Source: Pyropia yezoensis
Lineage: Eukaryota > Rhodophyta > Bangiophyceae > Bangiales > Bangiaceae
Length of the DNA stretch: 64,000 bases
Assembly: GCA_009829735.1 (NCBI GenBank)
Contig: CM020618.1
Span: 43,500,497 to 43,564,496, forward strand
Direction: 5' to 3'
Made by a program: the position numbers and the translations under genes. This document shows, in pieces, positions 21,886 to 32,005 of the stretch; the first letter of the stretch is position 1; each line of letters starts with the position of its first letter. Below the pieces are notes generated by a model. That model saw only the letters and a program-made list of their open reading frames with translations, searched no databases and was not told the DNA's origin.

Positions 21886-24800
21886 ATGGCAGGCGAGGGC
21901 CCAGCCCAGCTCCCCCCATTCCCCCCCCTTCCCCTGACCGTTGTGCCCGCTCAGCGGGCAGCGACACAAGACGGCCCCGCCCCCCCTCTGGCCCCTGTGC
22001 CAGCGCCTGCGCCGGTTCCGACTGGGCTGGTTGCGTGGCAGCCCGCGGCGCTCGTCATCTGTATGCCGTGCAAGACGGCCATCTATGACGGCACCAAGCT
22101 CAAGCACCACCTCGCCACCTCCCCCCACAAGGCTGCCGTGGCGCAAGCGCTGCAGGAGACCCCGCGGCCGGCTGCCATCTCGTCTGCCACCAGCTCTGTG
22201 AACGACTGCAAGGCGATGCTGGCCGCAGGCCCTCAGACGCCGGCGCAAAAGGCCCTCTCCGAGCGCTACCTCAACTCCCCTTGGCCTGCTTCCTCGGCCG
22301 TGCCGCATCTGGCTCCTCTGCCGGGCCTGCCAACGTATGATGGCTACGTATGCTACAACTGCAAGTCGGGCAACACGGACCTGCGGCAGCTGCAAAAGCA
22401 GCACACTGTCCACGGCGACGGCGCTCCACCCCTCGACGATGACCCGTTTGAGGAAAAGTGCGCCAAGGGCATCTACACCCTGGCCACCCTCCAGTCTCTG
22501 CAGCGTGGCAACAGGACCAGGCTCTACCCTGTGCAAGAGGTCTCCAACACCCCCCCCGCAGCGGCTGCCCCCGGCGCGCTGCCGACGGCGGCGACCATGC
22601 CCCTGGACGTTTTCCTGGGCGGCGGCCCCCCCCCTGTCGACACTGGCGGCGGCACGGGCGGCAGTGCCGCGGCAGCCGGCCCTTCCTATGTGCTTCCAAC
22701 CTCTGAGGACGCGACCGACGTCTCGGCCGGAGGTCTCATGCAAATGTACCGTTTTGACGCGTCCCTGGCGGCCCTCCACTGGACGGCCGCGTCGACCATG
22801 GAGCACTTTGGGCTGTTTGCCGCCCTCAAGACGACGGCTCCCCCACCCGGCGCACCCGCAGACAGTTACGAGCCTCGTGGCTTGTTTTTCTTTGCCTCCC
22901 TCAAGGCGGCCGTCCTGGCGGTCTGCGACGGCGCCCTGTCCTTTGTCAGGGACCGGGGGCCCACTGTCGCGTCGCGGCTCCGCATCGGCAAGGCCACTGC
23001 CGACACGGTGAGCCATCGCCCGTTCAACGTCCGCATCACCCCGCCGACGGTGAGCAAGTACGCGCGCGACACGGCCGTCCTCCTCTACGTCTCCGTCGAG
23101 CTGGCCGCCCTGGGCGCCCGTACCGACACCGAGGTGCTGGAAGACGGCCGGCAGACCCCTGCCCTTTCCGCCGCTACCAGTGCGCTGGCTGCCAAGGTAC
23201 GCCGTGCCTTTCGGGCAAAGGCACCTCGCGTCATCCAAGTCGTGCGTGACAAGCGGGCGGCGCAGCCAGACTATGCCGCTGGGCAGGACGACGCGTCCCT
23301 GGTGGGCCAGGCGGTCCTTGCCGACGCCGTCTCTGCCCTCTTGCGGGGCATCTTCCACGAGGTCTTTGACCCCCGACCGCTGGCCGTCGGCGGCAGTGGC
23401 AAAACGCAGTCGGATCTGGCCCTCCTCATGCCCTTTCTCTCCGTCTTGTACCCGTCGGCGACAGCGGCCGCGCTGACGACCGTCGGCGGGGACCCCACGG
23501 CAGATACGGCCGCCCTGCATGTGAGCTACATGGACGCGGGGAGCGCCCAGCACCTGGCGGGCGCCCTCATCTTTTCCACCCACATTGCCAACACCCTTCA
23601 CCTGATGAAGGAAAAGGTCGCCACCGCGACCGAGTCGTACGCGCAAATCGCCGACCTGTCCAACCCGACGGCCGACACGGCCGCTGCCTACATTGTGCAG
23701 CTCTATGCGCACGGCGAGAGCATTGGGCGGTCCGAGCACCTGGCGCCCGCCTTTCTCCCCTGCGAGGACCCCGAGCACCTTGTCGATGCCGTGCCGGGCG
23801 CCATTTGTGGCTCCCTCCTCACCCGCGGCGTCCACCTCAGCACGGTCACCCTGGGCGAGCGCGTCGTGGCCGCCCAGGCGCGCATGTATGACAAGGTACG
23901 GGAGCTCCTCTTTGGCTACGACCCCGAGCAGTCGTCCTTTTTCACCGACGCCCTGTCGTTGGTGGACGTGCCAACCCGCCAGGAGCCTGGCGTGTCCTTC
24001 CTCCAGCTCAAGGAGAACCGCGAGACGGTGCGGCGCCTCCAGTCTCACCTTCTCACGTCTGGCGCCCTCGACTCGGCCGCCTGCCCCGTACGTCCGGCGC
24101 ACAAGCGTGCAAGCGGCCCGCGCCGCCCGGGGGAGCCCGCGCGTATGGAGCTCGACCTGTCGGCCCCGCCTGTAGCGGTCAAGGGCAAGGCCCGCGTGGA
24201 CGCGTGGCTCAAGCAGGTGGAGCTGCTTCGCGCCGACCTATGGGCCATCATGCACGTTGTCGGGGGCGCTCCCGCCCGTCAGACCGAGAGCGCCGCCATC
24301 TCCATCTGTGCCTCGATCGCCCGCATCCGACGGTCGCTCTTTATCCACGATGGACAGGTCTACATTGTCCTGTTCTACCACAAGGGCCAAGTGCAGGGCC
24401 AAGGGGTTGGGCGACCCATTGCCCGCTTTCTAGACGCCAAGACGTCGGCGCTCGTCCTCCTCATCCTCACCCTCCTAGACCCGCTAGAGGCCTACATTGC
24501 ACGGGCCGTCGCCCCCACTGCGGGCGCTGGAGCAGCCCCTATGGACCGCAGCCTGCTTTTCCGCGACTCGCGCGGCGGGCAGCTGTCCGCGCGGCACCTG
24601 TCTACGGCCCTCGAGTCGAGACTCTTGGGCGGTGTCACGAGGCTCCCCATGGGCGTCCGCGTCTACCGCCAGGTCTCCGCCGCCATGGCCAAGGCCGTCA
24701 CCAAGGCAGATCTGCTGGCCGTCGCCTACGGAACCCCCCAAGCGGAGGAGGCAGACAGGGGCTCGGTCATGGAGCTGCAGAGCGGTCACTCGAGCCGAAC

Positions 24801-27800
24801 GGCGGCTGGCAGCTACGCCGGCGACCCGTCGCTGACGTTTGCCAGCCTCACCAACCTGGCATTTTTCAAGTTTCGTCAAGTGTCTTTGCTGTGGCACGCT
24901 TCCATGGGTCTGGCATCGACCCACGTGGGGGGCTCTCTACGCCGGCCCCTCGAGCCGGCACAGGTGGCCATCAATGCCATCAAGTCGGTCGGCCGCGGTG
25001 GTGATCGTCCCAGCGGCGGCGCGACGACCACCGCCGCAGGACCAGCAGCAGGAGCATCCGACGCTGGGGCGCCCCCCCCCCTGTCACTCCCGCTAGCCGT
25101 GCAGCTGGGGCGTCCGAGGCGCATCCCCACCGTCTCTGCCCTCAAGATGGTGGACGAGCTGGTTTCCAAGCGCTTTGGCAGCTACAAGTCTGCCGAGCAA
25201 GAGGCGGGCACCCACCACATCTTGCTGGCTCGTGACCCGCAGACCATTCTTCTCGTCCTTCCTACCGGGGGAGGCAAGTCTGCCTGCATCCTTCTCCCTG
25301 TCGCCTGTGAAGCAGAGTGTGCCCGCACGCTACTGCTGCCTGGCCCCGCCGTTACCTTTGTCCTCTCCCCCACCCGTGCCGTGTCGGCAACCATCAAGGA
25401 AGCCGCCAAAGCCCTTGGACTGGTCGTCGTCATGTGGCGGCGGGGCGGCTGTGCGTGCCCCGAGTCGGCGTCGCTCGTCATTGTGGACATTAGTACGGCC
25501 GTCCAAGACATGGCGGACCTTCTCCTGTTTGTCAGCCATCTCGATGGCCAAGGTCGGCTCGCCCGCTTTGTCGTGGACGAGGCCCACCTGGTCAACCTTT
25601 GGTCGGCCTTTCGGTACCACCTCCTCCACCTCCGGACCCTGCTGGCTGATCTACCTTGCCCGCTGGTCCTGCTGACCGCCACCGCCCCTGTCGCGTGGGT
25701 GCGGTCGCTGGTCAACTCGGTGACCCTCTCCCCGTCGCGGCCGCTGTCTGTCATCCGCCCCGCGTCGACGCGGCGCCCCAACATCCAGTACCGGGTCGAG
25801 CCATGCCCCGAGCCCTACCAAGCCGCCCCCATCCCCGACGCCAACGCCCGCCTGCACGCTGCCATGGCCGCGCGTATCAACGTCCAAGTTGCCGCCATTC
25901 GAAACCCGTCGGGCGACCGCCAAGGTCGCTCTGCCATTATTGGCTGCTTTTGCGAGACGGTCAAGGAGGTCACCGGCGTGGCAGACGCCCTCTGCGCCGC
26001 ACTTGGCGCCAGCGACTCTGACGGCGCTGCCGACGACGTGGTCGTCCTCATGTTTCACTCGACCGGCAACTCTATTGCCTCTCGCCAAGGTGCACACAAC
26101 AACAATGGCGTGAGCGGTGTGGGCACAACCTCAACGGGCGGTGAAGCTGCTGCAGCCGCCCCCGGGACCTCTGGTGCCCCTCCTGTCGGCAGCAGTGGCG
26201 ACACACCCAACCCTGACTTTATCGTCCACCAGCTCTTTGGCCGGGGACAGCGCCTTGGCGGTCAAGGTGTTGGCGGTGTTGGTGGGGGGACCCCGTTGAG
26301 CTCGTCCTCTGGTCAGGTTTCCGCAGCCGCCCTCGTTGAAGAAGTCTCCCACCGGCCAGGCGTAGGCGTCACCGTTGTTGTCGGCTCGCCTGCCGTGTCG
26401 ACGGGCACGGACTTTCCCCGCATGGTTTGGGCGCTCTTCTTGAGCTCTCGCAACCTCATGTCGTTTGCCCAAACGTCGGGCCGCCTGTGCCGCAACCCGA
26501 CATTGGTCGGCACCGCCGTGGTGTGGGTCCCCGAGCACTACTCCCGTGTCCTGACCGACGTCGACCAGGCCGAGCGGATCCCGCAACTCGAAGCGCTTGG
26601 TGACTTTGTCAAGTGGGCTTGCCTTCCGCCCACTTGCTGTCGCCGCCTGGGTCTCGACACCGTGCTGGATGGCACCCATCCAGACGACTTTTTGTCGTGC
26701 GTTGCCGGCAACTTTGCCAAGTGCGACTATTGCTCCCCGACGGGAACGGCCAAGCGCGGTCGAGGGGGGCAGGGCAATGACGGCGGCGGCGACGGAGGCG
26801 GTGGTAAGCGGCACCAAGCCAACAATGGGCAGCAGCCACCGCCGCAACTAGGCCCTCCTCCGAGCGAGGGCCCGTCTCCCGGCGGCGCTGGAGGCACCGG
26901 CAGCCGTGGCATTCGCCAATTTCTCAACTCGGCGCCCCGGCCTCTCGGACGCGCGCCACTTGCCGCGGCGGAGCCTGACGCTGAGGGGCCTCGTACACCG
27001 TCGAGACCAGCGACGTCGACCATGTCGGATGATGGAGCGGGCGAAGACGACGGCGACGTCCTCGAGTCTCTCGTCAACCTCTATCCAATGTCGTTTGTCA
27101 CCCCCCCCCGCCAAGGTCGGCGGTCGGCAGCGGCAGACTCGGAGTTTGAGCAGGCTTTGCTCGACACACCCATTCCCGCTAGCAGGCAGCCGACCCGGGT
27201 GGATCATCCCGCAGGGTCGCCCGTCGGCGGGACCCGACTTCCGGTTGTGCAAGCGGCACTGGAGAGGGGGATGCGCGCCGCTGCTGCCGTGGTGCAAAGC
27301 GTCCATCAAGGTGGAGACACCCGACCCTGTGCATGGTGCCGCGCGTTATCCGTGTCGCAGTTTCCAGAGTCGCATGGCTATGGCAGCTGCTTCCCCTCCT
27401 TTTGCATGCACTGTGTGCGGCCTTCCATCAAGCCGGGCAGCCTCAACGTCGACACCGTCCACGCGGTGTGCGTTAAGACCTACGCAAACTGCAAGAAGGA
27501 CCGGACCCCGTGGGATCGATCGGGTCTAGGCTCTCCATCCGCCAAGGGCACCATCTGTAGCGGCTGTCGCCTTTCTCGCACCATTCGCCCCGATCAACAT
27601 CTGAGTTTGGACTCTCATGCTCGAGACGGCTTTGGTGCGACCAAGTGCGCGTGGACGTTTTGTATCAAGGTCGTCCTCATCCAGGTGCACCTGGCGCGCT
27701 CCGAGATGTCAACGACGAACGACACATTTGCTGAGGCGCTCTTCAACGCGTGCAAGGTGGCCTACACGTTGGAGCCACAAGGCGCCGACCTGGCGACGGA

Positions 27801-27972
27801 CACACCTTCTGTGGCAGAGCGTGTTATTCCAGCTCGTCTGGTCGATTGGGGCAGCGAGAGCAGCCCTCCGAGTGTCGACTTGGTGGCTTCTTGGTTGACG
27901 GACGGGGGGACCTTGCCCAACATTGTTTTGTTTGCGCCTGTGCTCGCGCGTGCGTTTGGTTTGACGTTTTGA
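21886..27972 (+). CDS. C2H2 / tyrosine-recombinase-like / RecQ-like helicase fusion (intact, 2,028 aa)
   Basis: This is the probable mobility and replication protein of the element, acting on DNA in the nucleus. The start at 21886 has an ideal context (GCCATGGCA); the frame is open 53 codons further up, but that part is Pro-rich. Domains in order: zinc finger C59-C62...H75-H81; a second finger-like motif C156-C159...H173-H176; a long helical region; a tyrosine-recombinase-like core with R925-V-Y-R928 and GHSSRTAAGSYA (H968, Y977, the canonical nine-residue spacing); an SF2 helicase with Walker A LPTGGGKS (K1131), DEAH at 1231-1234, motif V GSPAVSTGTDFP and motif VI QTSGRLCR (from Q1529); a disordered linker; and a Cys-rich tail (about 1810-2028) ending PNIVLFAPVLARAFG. 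Fungal telomere-linked RecQ-type proteins with an N-terminal finger have a similar layout. The first box residue is Arg where His is usual, so recombinase activity is uncertain. The repeat array begins 124 bp past the stop. Confidence 0.82.
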   Translation: MAGEGPAQLPPFPPLPLTVVPAQRAATQDGPAPPLAPVPAPAPVPTGLVAWQPAALVICMPCKTAIYDGTKLKHHLATSPHKAAVAQALQETPRPAAISSATSSVNDCKAMLAAGPQTPAQKALSERYLNSPWPASSAVPHLAPLPGLPTYDGYVCYNCKSGNTDLRQLQKQHTVHGDGAPPLDDDPFEEKCAKGIYTLATLQSLQRGNRTRLYPVQEVSNTPPAAAAPGALPTAATMPLDVFLGGGPPPVDTGGGTGGSAAAAGPSYVLPTSEDATDVSAGGLMQMYRFDASLAALHWTAASTMEHFGLFAALKTTAPPPGAPADSYEPRGLFFFASLKAAVLAVCDGALSFVRDRGPTVASRLRIGKATADTVSHRPFNVRITPPTVSKYARDTAVLLYVSVELAALGARTDTEVLEDGRQTPALSAATSALAAKVRRAFRAKAPRVIQVVRDKRAAQPDYAAGQDDASLVGQAVLADAVSALLRGIFHEVFDPRPLAVGGSGKTQSDLALLMPFLSVLYPSATAAALTTVGGDPTADTAALHVSYMDAGSAQHLAGALIFSTHIANTLHLMKEKVATATESYAQIADLSNPTADTAAAYIVQLYAHGESIGRSEHLAPAFLPCEDPEHLVDAVPGAICGSLLTRGVHLSTVTLGERVVAAQARMYDKVRELLFGYDPEQSSFFTDALSLVDVPTRQEPGVSFLQLKENRETVRRLQSHLLTSGALDSAACPVRPAHKRASGPRRPGEPARMELDLSAPPVAVKGKARVDAWLKQVELLRADLWAIMHVVGGAPARQTESAAISICASIARIRRSLFIHDGQVYIVLFYHKGQVQGQGVGRPIARFLDAKTSALVLLILTLLDPLEAYIARAVAPTAGAGAAPMDRSLLFRDSRGGQLSARHLSTALESRLLGGVTRLPMGVRVYRQVSAAMAKAVTKADLLAVAYGTPQAEEADRGSVMELQSGHSSRTAAGSYAGDPSLTFASLTNLAFFKFRQVSLLWHASMGLASTHVGGSLRRPLEPAQVAINAIKSVGRGGDRPSGGATTTAAGPAAGASDAGAPPPLSLPLAVQLGRPRRIPTVSALKMVDELVSKRFGSYKSAEQEAGTHHILLARDPQTILLVLPTGGGKSACILLPVACEAECARTLLLPGPAVTFVLSPTRAVSATIKEAAKALGLVVVMWRRGGCACPESASLVIVDISTAVQDMADLLLFVSHLDGQGRLARFVVDEAHLVNLWSAFRYHLLHLRTLLADLPCPLVLLTATAPVAWVRSLVNSVTLSPSRPLSVIRPASTRRPNIQYRVEPCPEPYQAAPIPDANARLHAAMAARINVQVAAIRNPSGDRQGRSAIIGCFCETVKEVTGVADALCAALGASDSDGAADDVVVLMFHSTGNSIASRQGAHNNNGVSGVGTTSTGGEAAAAAPGTSGAPPVGSSGDTPNPDFIVHQLFGRGQRLGGQGVGGVGGGTPLSSSSGQVSAAALVEEVSHRPGVGVTVVVGSPAVSTGTDFPRMVWALFLSSRNLMSFAQTSGRLCRNPTLVGTAVVWVPEHYSRVLTDVDQAERIPQLEALGDFVKWACLPPTCCRRLGLDTVLDGTHPDDFLSCVAGNFAKCDYCSPTGTAKRGRGGQGNDGGGDGGGGKRHQANNGQQPPPQLGPPPSEGPSPGGAGGTGSRGIRQFLNSAPRPLGRAPLAAAEPDAEGPRTPSRPATSTMSDDGAGEDDGDVLESLVNLYPMSFVTPPRQGRRSAAADSEFEQALLDTPIPASRQPTRVDHPAGSPVGGTRLPVVQAALERGMRAAAAVVQSVHQGGDTRPCAWCRALSVSQFPESHGYGSCFPSFCMHCVRPSIKPGSLNVDTVHAVCVKTYANCKKDRTPWDRSGLGSPSAKGTICSGCRLSRTIRPDQHLSLDSHARDGFGATKCAWTFCIKVVLIQVHLARSEMSTTNDTFAEALFNACKVAYTLEPQGADLATDTPSVAERVIPARLVDWGSESSPPSVDLVASWLTDGGTLPNIVLFAPVLARAFGLTF

Positions 27973-28095
27973 TAAAGAGATGCTGTCATTGCTGTGGAAC
28001 AGGCATGCTGAGCGACGAAGCCGGTGTTGAGGTCTCACCTGTCCCACAGGTGCACATGTCATGCAGCACAAAACGGAGCAAGGGGGGCAAACCTC

Positions 28096-28495
28096 GTTTT
28101 AAAGCAGTACAAAACTCGCCCGACTCGACCCCCCGTGGATGCATTTCAAAGCAGTACAAAACTCGTCCTGCTCGACGCGCCATGTATACGTATCAAAGCA
28201 GCACCATACTCGTCCGACCCGTCCCACCGTGGACTCGTTTCAAAGCAGTACAAAACTTTTCCCACTTGACGCGCCATGCACACGTTTCAAAGCAGTACAA
28301 AACTCGTCCTGCTCGACACTCCATGCATACGTTTCAAAGTAGTACAAAACTCATTCCGCTCCAACACGCGCGCAAACGTTTCAAAGCAGTACAAAACTCG
28401 TTGGACCTGTTCCACCGTGGACTTGTTTCAAAGCAGTACAAAACTCGTCCAGACCCTCCCGCCCTCGTGTCGATGGGTTTCGAAGTAGTATGAAG
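28096..28495 (+). repeat. Repeat A array: nine TTTCAAAGCAGTACAAAA units, about 47-bp period
   Basis: Nine copies of the core TTTCAAAGYAGTACAAAA, mostly followed by CTCG, recur every 46-48 bp directly after the helicase gene. The intervening sequences are also partly repeated (TCCTGCTCGACGCGCCATG), so this is a tandem satellite-like array, not unique spacers. Its position matches that of the palindromes after the E4 and E3 helicase genes. I infer an iteron- or parS-like binding array for the adjacent ParB-like proteins. Confidence 0.8.
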
Positions 28496-28848
28496 CAAGA
28501 CAGGCTGTCCCAATTTCAATTACGCAGATCAATTCCTATCGTTCATTAAGTATTGTACTTACAGTGCAAGAACTCCATATTAGATGAACTTGATCCAATC
28601 GACACCGTTTCGGATCAAGTCTCTGCCTGGCACTGAACGCTTGCCCTGTGGCCATGTCTTTCAGAGTCCAGGTTCGACGGGCTGTCATGATTTTATATCC
28701 GCCCTCAGTCGACCACGCCGCGCCTCGGCCGCCCATTCTTTTTGCAGACCATGTTGCGGTGTTCTCCAACGTCCTCCAGTCCACTCACTCCCCCTCTCCC
28801 AAGTACTCGTCCTCTTCTTACGCCCTCCGTTTCCCTCTGTGCCATATC

Positions 28849-29805
28849 ATGGCAGGTGGCGCATCTGGCAAGGCATCTCCTGACGCGGGCATCACTTCTG
28901 TTGTGGACCGTAGTGGCCCATCTGCGGCTGGGGGCGGGTCACCTGCTCAGGCGACCACGATGTCGGACGCTGAGATGGGTGTCGAGGCAGGGATTGGTGC
29001 GGTCGACGCTGAGGCAGATATTGGCATTGCAGCTGTGGCGTCGGCCAATTCTGATGATGTTGCAGGCGACAGCGCTGAAGAGGGCTATCCTTTGCCCAGC
29101 TTCCAGCACCCGCATCCGACTTCTCCGTCAGGGTTTCCCAAGTTTGTATGGCATGACTATGCCGCGGACTATGGCGAGGGTGTGCTACGCCATGTCCCAG
29201 TCTGTGAGATCCGCAAGGCGGAGCACATCCGCGCCATTAGCGATGGTCACGTGGCCCGTTACGCATCCTCATTTCGAGTGCGCGGCTACAACACCCTTTT
29301 GGGCATTGTGACGGTGTGCCTTGACCCGACGGGCGCCCGCAAGTGGCTTATTGTGGATGGGGGCCATCGTCTGGCTGCCATGAAGGTGCTGCTCGAGGAA
29401 GACCATCCGCGTGCGCAGTCGGAAGTTATTGCTCGAGTGATCCAACGCTCGGACGCGACTCCCATGTCAGAGCTGGACGCTGTCAAGGTGAGCTGGTTCA
29501 TCAATTGTTCGCCCCCCCCCTCTGCTCCCATTCATCATGCGGACTACGATCGCTTGGCACGTCGTCTCATATCGGCGGCTCCGCGGTGCGGCGCTCATCT
29601 AGACCTTTCGAGCATTATTAGCGAGCTACGATCCAAGGGCTACCCTGAGGACGGCGGGATTGGATGCTCCGGGCCAGCCTCTATTGTCCAGCCTCTTTCC
29701 TGGCCTCTTCATTGGATGCCACCTAAGGAACGGTCGGGTGACCTCGCTCTGTTTCAGAAAACTCCTCCTCCGTCGGCCAGTAGTGCGGAAAATCGTACCG
29801 ATTGA
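28849..29805 (+). CDS. Small ParB/Srx-fold protein (318 aa)
   Basis: The start at 28849 (ATCATGGCAGG) follows a CT-rich leader; an in-frame ATG at 28648 is less likely. The N-terminal 80 residues are Ala/Gly/Ser/Asp-rich. The conserved part has the order of a ParB N-terminal domain: VPVCEIRKAEHI, a fast-turn helix reading YASSFRVRGY, then KWLIVDGGHRLAAMKVLLEE (D170) and a tail with DATPMSELDAVKVSWFIN. The xDGxHRxxAx signature is shared by ParB, sulfiredoxin-fold and DGQHR-type proteins. ParB members bind specific DNA sites and some hydrolyse CTP; which applies here is unknown. No HTH is evident, but the C-terminal 130 residues are unassigned. The gene sits between two arrays of the same 18-bp repeat, which suggests its binding site. 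Confidence 0.7.
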   Translation: MAGGASGKASPDAGITSVVDRSGPSAAGGGSPAQATTMSDAEMGVEAGIGAVDAEADIGIAAVASANSDDVAGDSAEEGYPLPSFQHPHPTSPSGFPKFVWHDYAADYGEGVLRHVPVCEIRKAEHIRAISDGHVARYASSFRVRGYNTLLGIVTVCLDPTGARKWLIVDGGHRLAAMKVLLEEDHPRAQSEVIARVIQRSDATPMSELDAVKVSWFINCSPPPSAPIHHADYDRLARRLISAAPRCGAHLDLSSIISELRSKGYPEDGGIGCSGPASIVQPLSWPLHWMPPKERSGDLALFQKTPPPSASSAENRTD

Positions 29806-30635
29806 TGCTCTTGACGGTCATTTTTTCTCATGATTGCTTTTTGACGTTCGTGCGAATGTGTAGAGCTAGGCAATGTTGTGAATCCGTTTCTGTACATGTT
29901 ATTGCTTGCGTGCCTCTGTCATGACAATCCGATTGGCTTCGAATGGCAGGTCTCCTCATGGGTATGTACAAACGAGACCCGTGTCGCGTCCGCCACCCAC
30001 GACTTTGGTGGCCAGCCCCCGTTGGCCGGTCAAAAAATGCGGTGCCCAAGCACTCAAGCACAGTGTTTTTCAGTGTCTCTTTTCTTGTCTCTGTGGTCGC
30101 TCTCCATCATATACCGCACTCGGGCATATGGACGCATTGGCACTATTCCCGACCACTTGTCCTGTGCAGGGCAGGGCGCCTCGGAGCATGATTTTCAAGC
30201 AGTACCAAAGTGATTATCTTGCGCACCAACCACGGGGCGCCGGAAATTTTGCCAAAACCCAGATGCTGTTCCAGCAAATGTATTCATAAATTTGTTCATT
30301 ACAGCGGAAAAAAACAGCAGAATTAGAAGAATGTGTCAATTGCAACGGATCATGTTTTTGGATCAAGTCCATCCCTCAGGATCTAGTCATAAATTAGTCA
30401 GCCCCCAGGGTGCTCATACCGCTGGCTGCATATATCATCAGTCGAAGGAGGGCGTTCCAACGGACCAGTCCGACTCAGTCGTCCAGTGCGGCTCGCGCTC
30501 ATTCTCACCTTCCCAGCCTTTTCCGCTGTCAAACCCTATCCTGCCACGTTCTCCCCGTCGCGCCTTACCCTTCCTCTCTGACGTCGACGACCTGCAACCC
30601 TCGCACCACCTTTTGCAGCTGGTCGCGATCTCGCA
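29806..30635 (+). other. Spacer between the two small ParB-like genes
   Basis: No gene is supported. A single degenerate copy of the repeat A core (TTTTCAAGCAGTACCAAAG) lies at 30,192-30,210. The word TTGGATCAAGTCC at about 30,358 is shared with the leaders of the neighbouring ParB-type genes. The last 150 bp before the ATG are pyrimidine-rich. Confidence 0.5.
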
Positions 30636-31358
30636 ATGGCGGAACGTGCATCTTCGCCCAACATGACGCTGGACTCCGAGGTGGCCAGTAACGCTGTTGT
30701 CGACCCAGACGGCGCTTCCGCAGCGGACATGCCCCCGGAGCCCGTTAGGACTCCCAACTTTGCGTTGGACTTCAGGCATGGCAACTCTCAAGAGGTGGAA
30801 CTTTCCCACGTGCGAATTTCCTTACATCCGGCTCGACCGGTTTACGATGATATTGTCGAGAGGTTCTGCACCTCTTTTCGTGACCGCGGCTACACCCCAC
30901 TGCTCGGGTCTGTATCTGTTTGTCGCGACCCCACGGGTGAGGCGCAGTGGCTCTTGATTGACGGCGGTCATCGCCTTGCCGCGATGAAGGTGCTTCTGGA
31001 GGAGATGCATTCAAATGCGCTCTCGGGAATGTCAGCGCGTGTCTACTCTCGCTCGGACGGAACTACCATGACGGAGGTGGACGCGCTCCAGCTGGGCATT
31101 TATCTGAACCGTGCTCGCCGCCAGCGGCCCAACAATCACGAGTTGGCGGTCAACATTATTGAGTTGTCCATTCGTCATGGTGGACCGTCGGATATGAGTT
31201 CAGTTTATGCAGCCTGGCGTCGCAATGGCACCAGCTCGGCGGGCCGCCGTGCCTACGCAACCCGTGATTCTTCCAGCGGCCGATGGGTTCTTGTCGATGG
31301 CTCTCATCGATTGGCCGCTCTTCAGGGACTCGATCCCAACGGTGACGAGCGGCACTAG
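30636..31358 (+). CDS. Small ParB/Srx-fold protein with a second partial ParB motif (240 aa)
   Basis: The start GCAATGGCGG is the first ATG of the frame after a CT-rich leader. Residues 60-170 align by eye with the neighbouring small gene: FRDRGYTPLLGSVSVCRD, then WLLIDGGHRLAAMKVLLEE (D109) and SDGTTMTEVDALQLGIYLN. Near the C-terminus a second copy of the core occurs, RWVLVDGSHRLAALQG (D221), so the protein ends with an incomplete duplicate of the domain. This looks like internal duplication followed by truncation, or a recombination scar between related genes. Role inferred as for its neighbour: binding of the flanking repeats. Confidence 0.65.
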   Translation: MAERASSPNMTLDSEVASNAVVDPDGASAADMPPEPVRTPNFALDFRHGNSQEVELSHVRISLHPARPVYDDIVERFCTSFRDRGYTPLLGSVSVCRDPTGEAQWLLIDGGHRLAAMKVLLEEMHSNALSGMSARVYSRSDGTTMTEVDALQLGIYLNRARRQRPNNHELAVNIIELSIRHGGPSDMSSVYAAWRRNGTSSAGRRAYATRDSSSGRWVLVDGSHRLAALQGLDPNGDERH

Positions 31359-31679
31359 CTAGATGAACTGCCCGTGCTTAGTTTTGGTGCCACTCTGTCT
31401 GTTTCATACGTCACACGCTTTGACTCGTGAGTTGTTCCCATCCTCATGTGTGCAGCAAACGTGTACGTGCACTTTGGTGAGGACAGAAAAAAGAGTCCCT
31501 GAGCATCGACTCATTTCATAGGCGACAAGGCGACATAATTTTATTGAACACAGCCCAGTAATTGCTGGAGTTAGCGAACTCAAATACCTAAGTAACAATA
31601 AGTGCGGAATTACTTCAATTTCACGGCTACCGAGACTGACTACGCGTTTCATAACCAGCACGCTCGAAACATGATCGAG

Positions 31680-32005
31680 TTTCAAAGCAGTACAAAAGAT
31701 GAATGTGATCATTCGAGTTATGTTTCCCGCTCCCACGTCAGCAGCACAAAATGAAGATTGCTCTCATCTGACGACCGTTTCAAAGCAGTACAAAAGTCAT
31801 GTTCCGGCTTCACACCAGATCAAACAAGATCGACCAGATCTCCATTTCAAAGTAGTACAAAACACCCAGACAAGCCAACCGTTTCAAAGCAGTACAAAGC
31901 AAGTTGATGTCGTTTCAAAGTAGTGCAAAACTTCGGAGTTTCAAAGTAGTACAAACCTGTCGCACGCTTGGGTACAAAACCTTGACTTTCAAAAGTAGTA
32001 CAAAA
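31680..32005 (+). repeat. Repeat A second cluster: seven dispersed cores
   Basis: Seven copies of TTTCAAAGYAGTACAAAA or close variants occur at irregular spacing (about 25-100 bp), at roughly 31,680, 31,779, 31,843, 31,880, 31,911, 31,937 and 31,987. Unlike the first array, the sequence between them is not repeated, so conservation is confined to the core. That pattern is what is expected of a protein-binding site under selection. Confidence 0.75.

Noticed and set aside
18085..24102. Long minus-strand open frames opposite the helicase genes (for example 21,874-24,102)
   Set aside because: They are antisense shadows created by high G+C codon use. The sense strand carries recognisable domains and its frame is conserved between E1 and E2.
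28096..28495. Regularly spaced 18-23 bp repeats resembling a CRISPR array
   Set aside because: The sequences between repeats are themselves repeated, the genome is eukaryotic and no cas gene is near. It is a tandem array with a conserved core.
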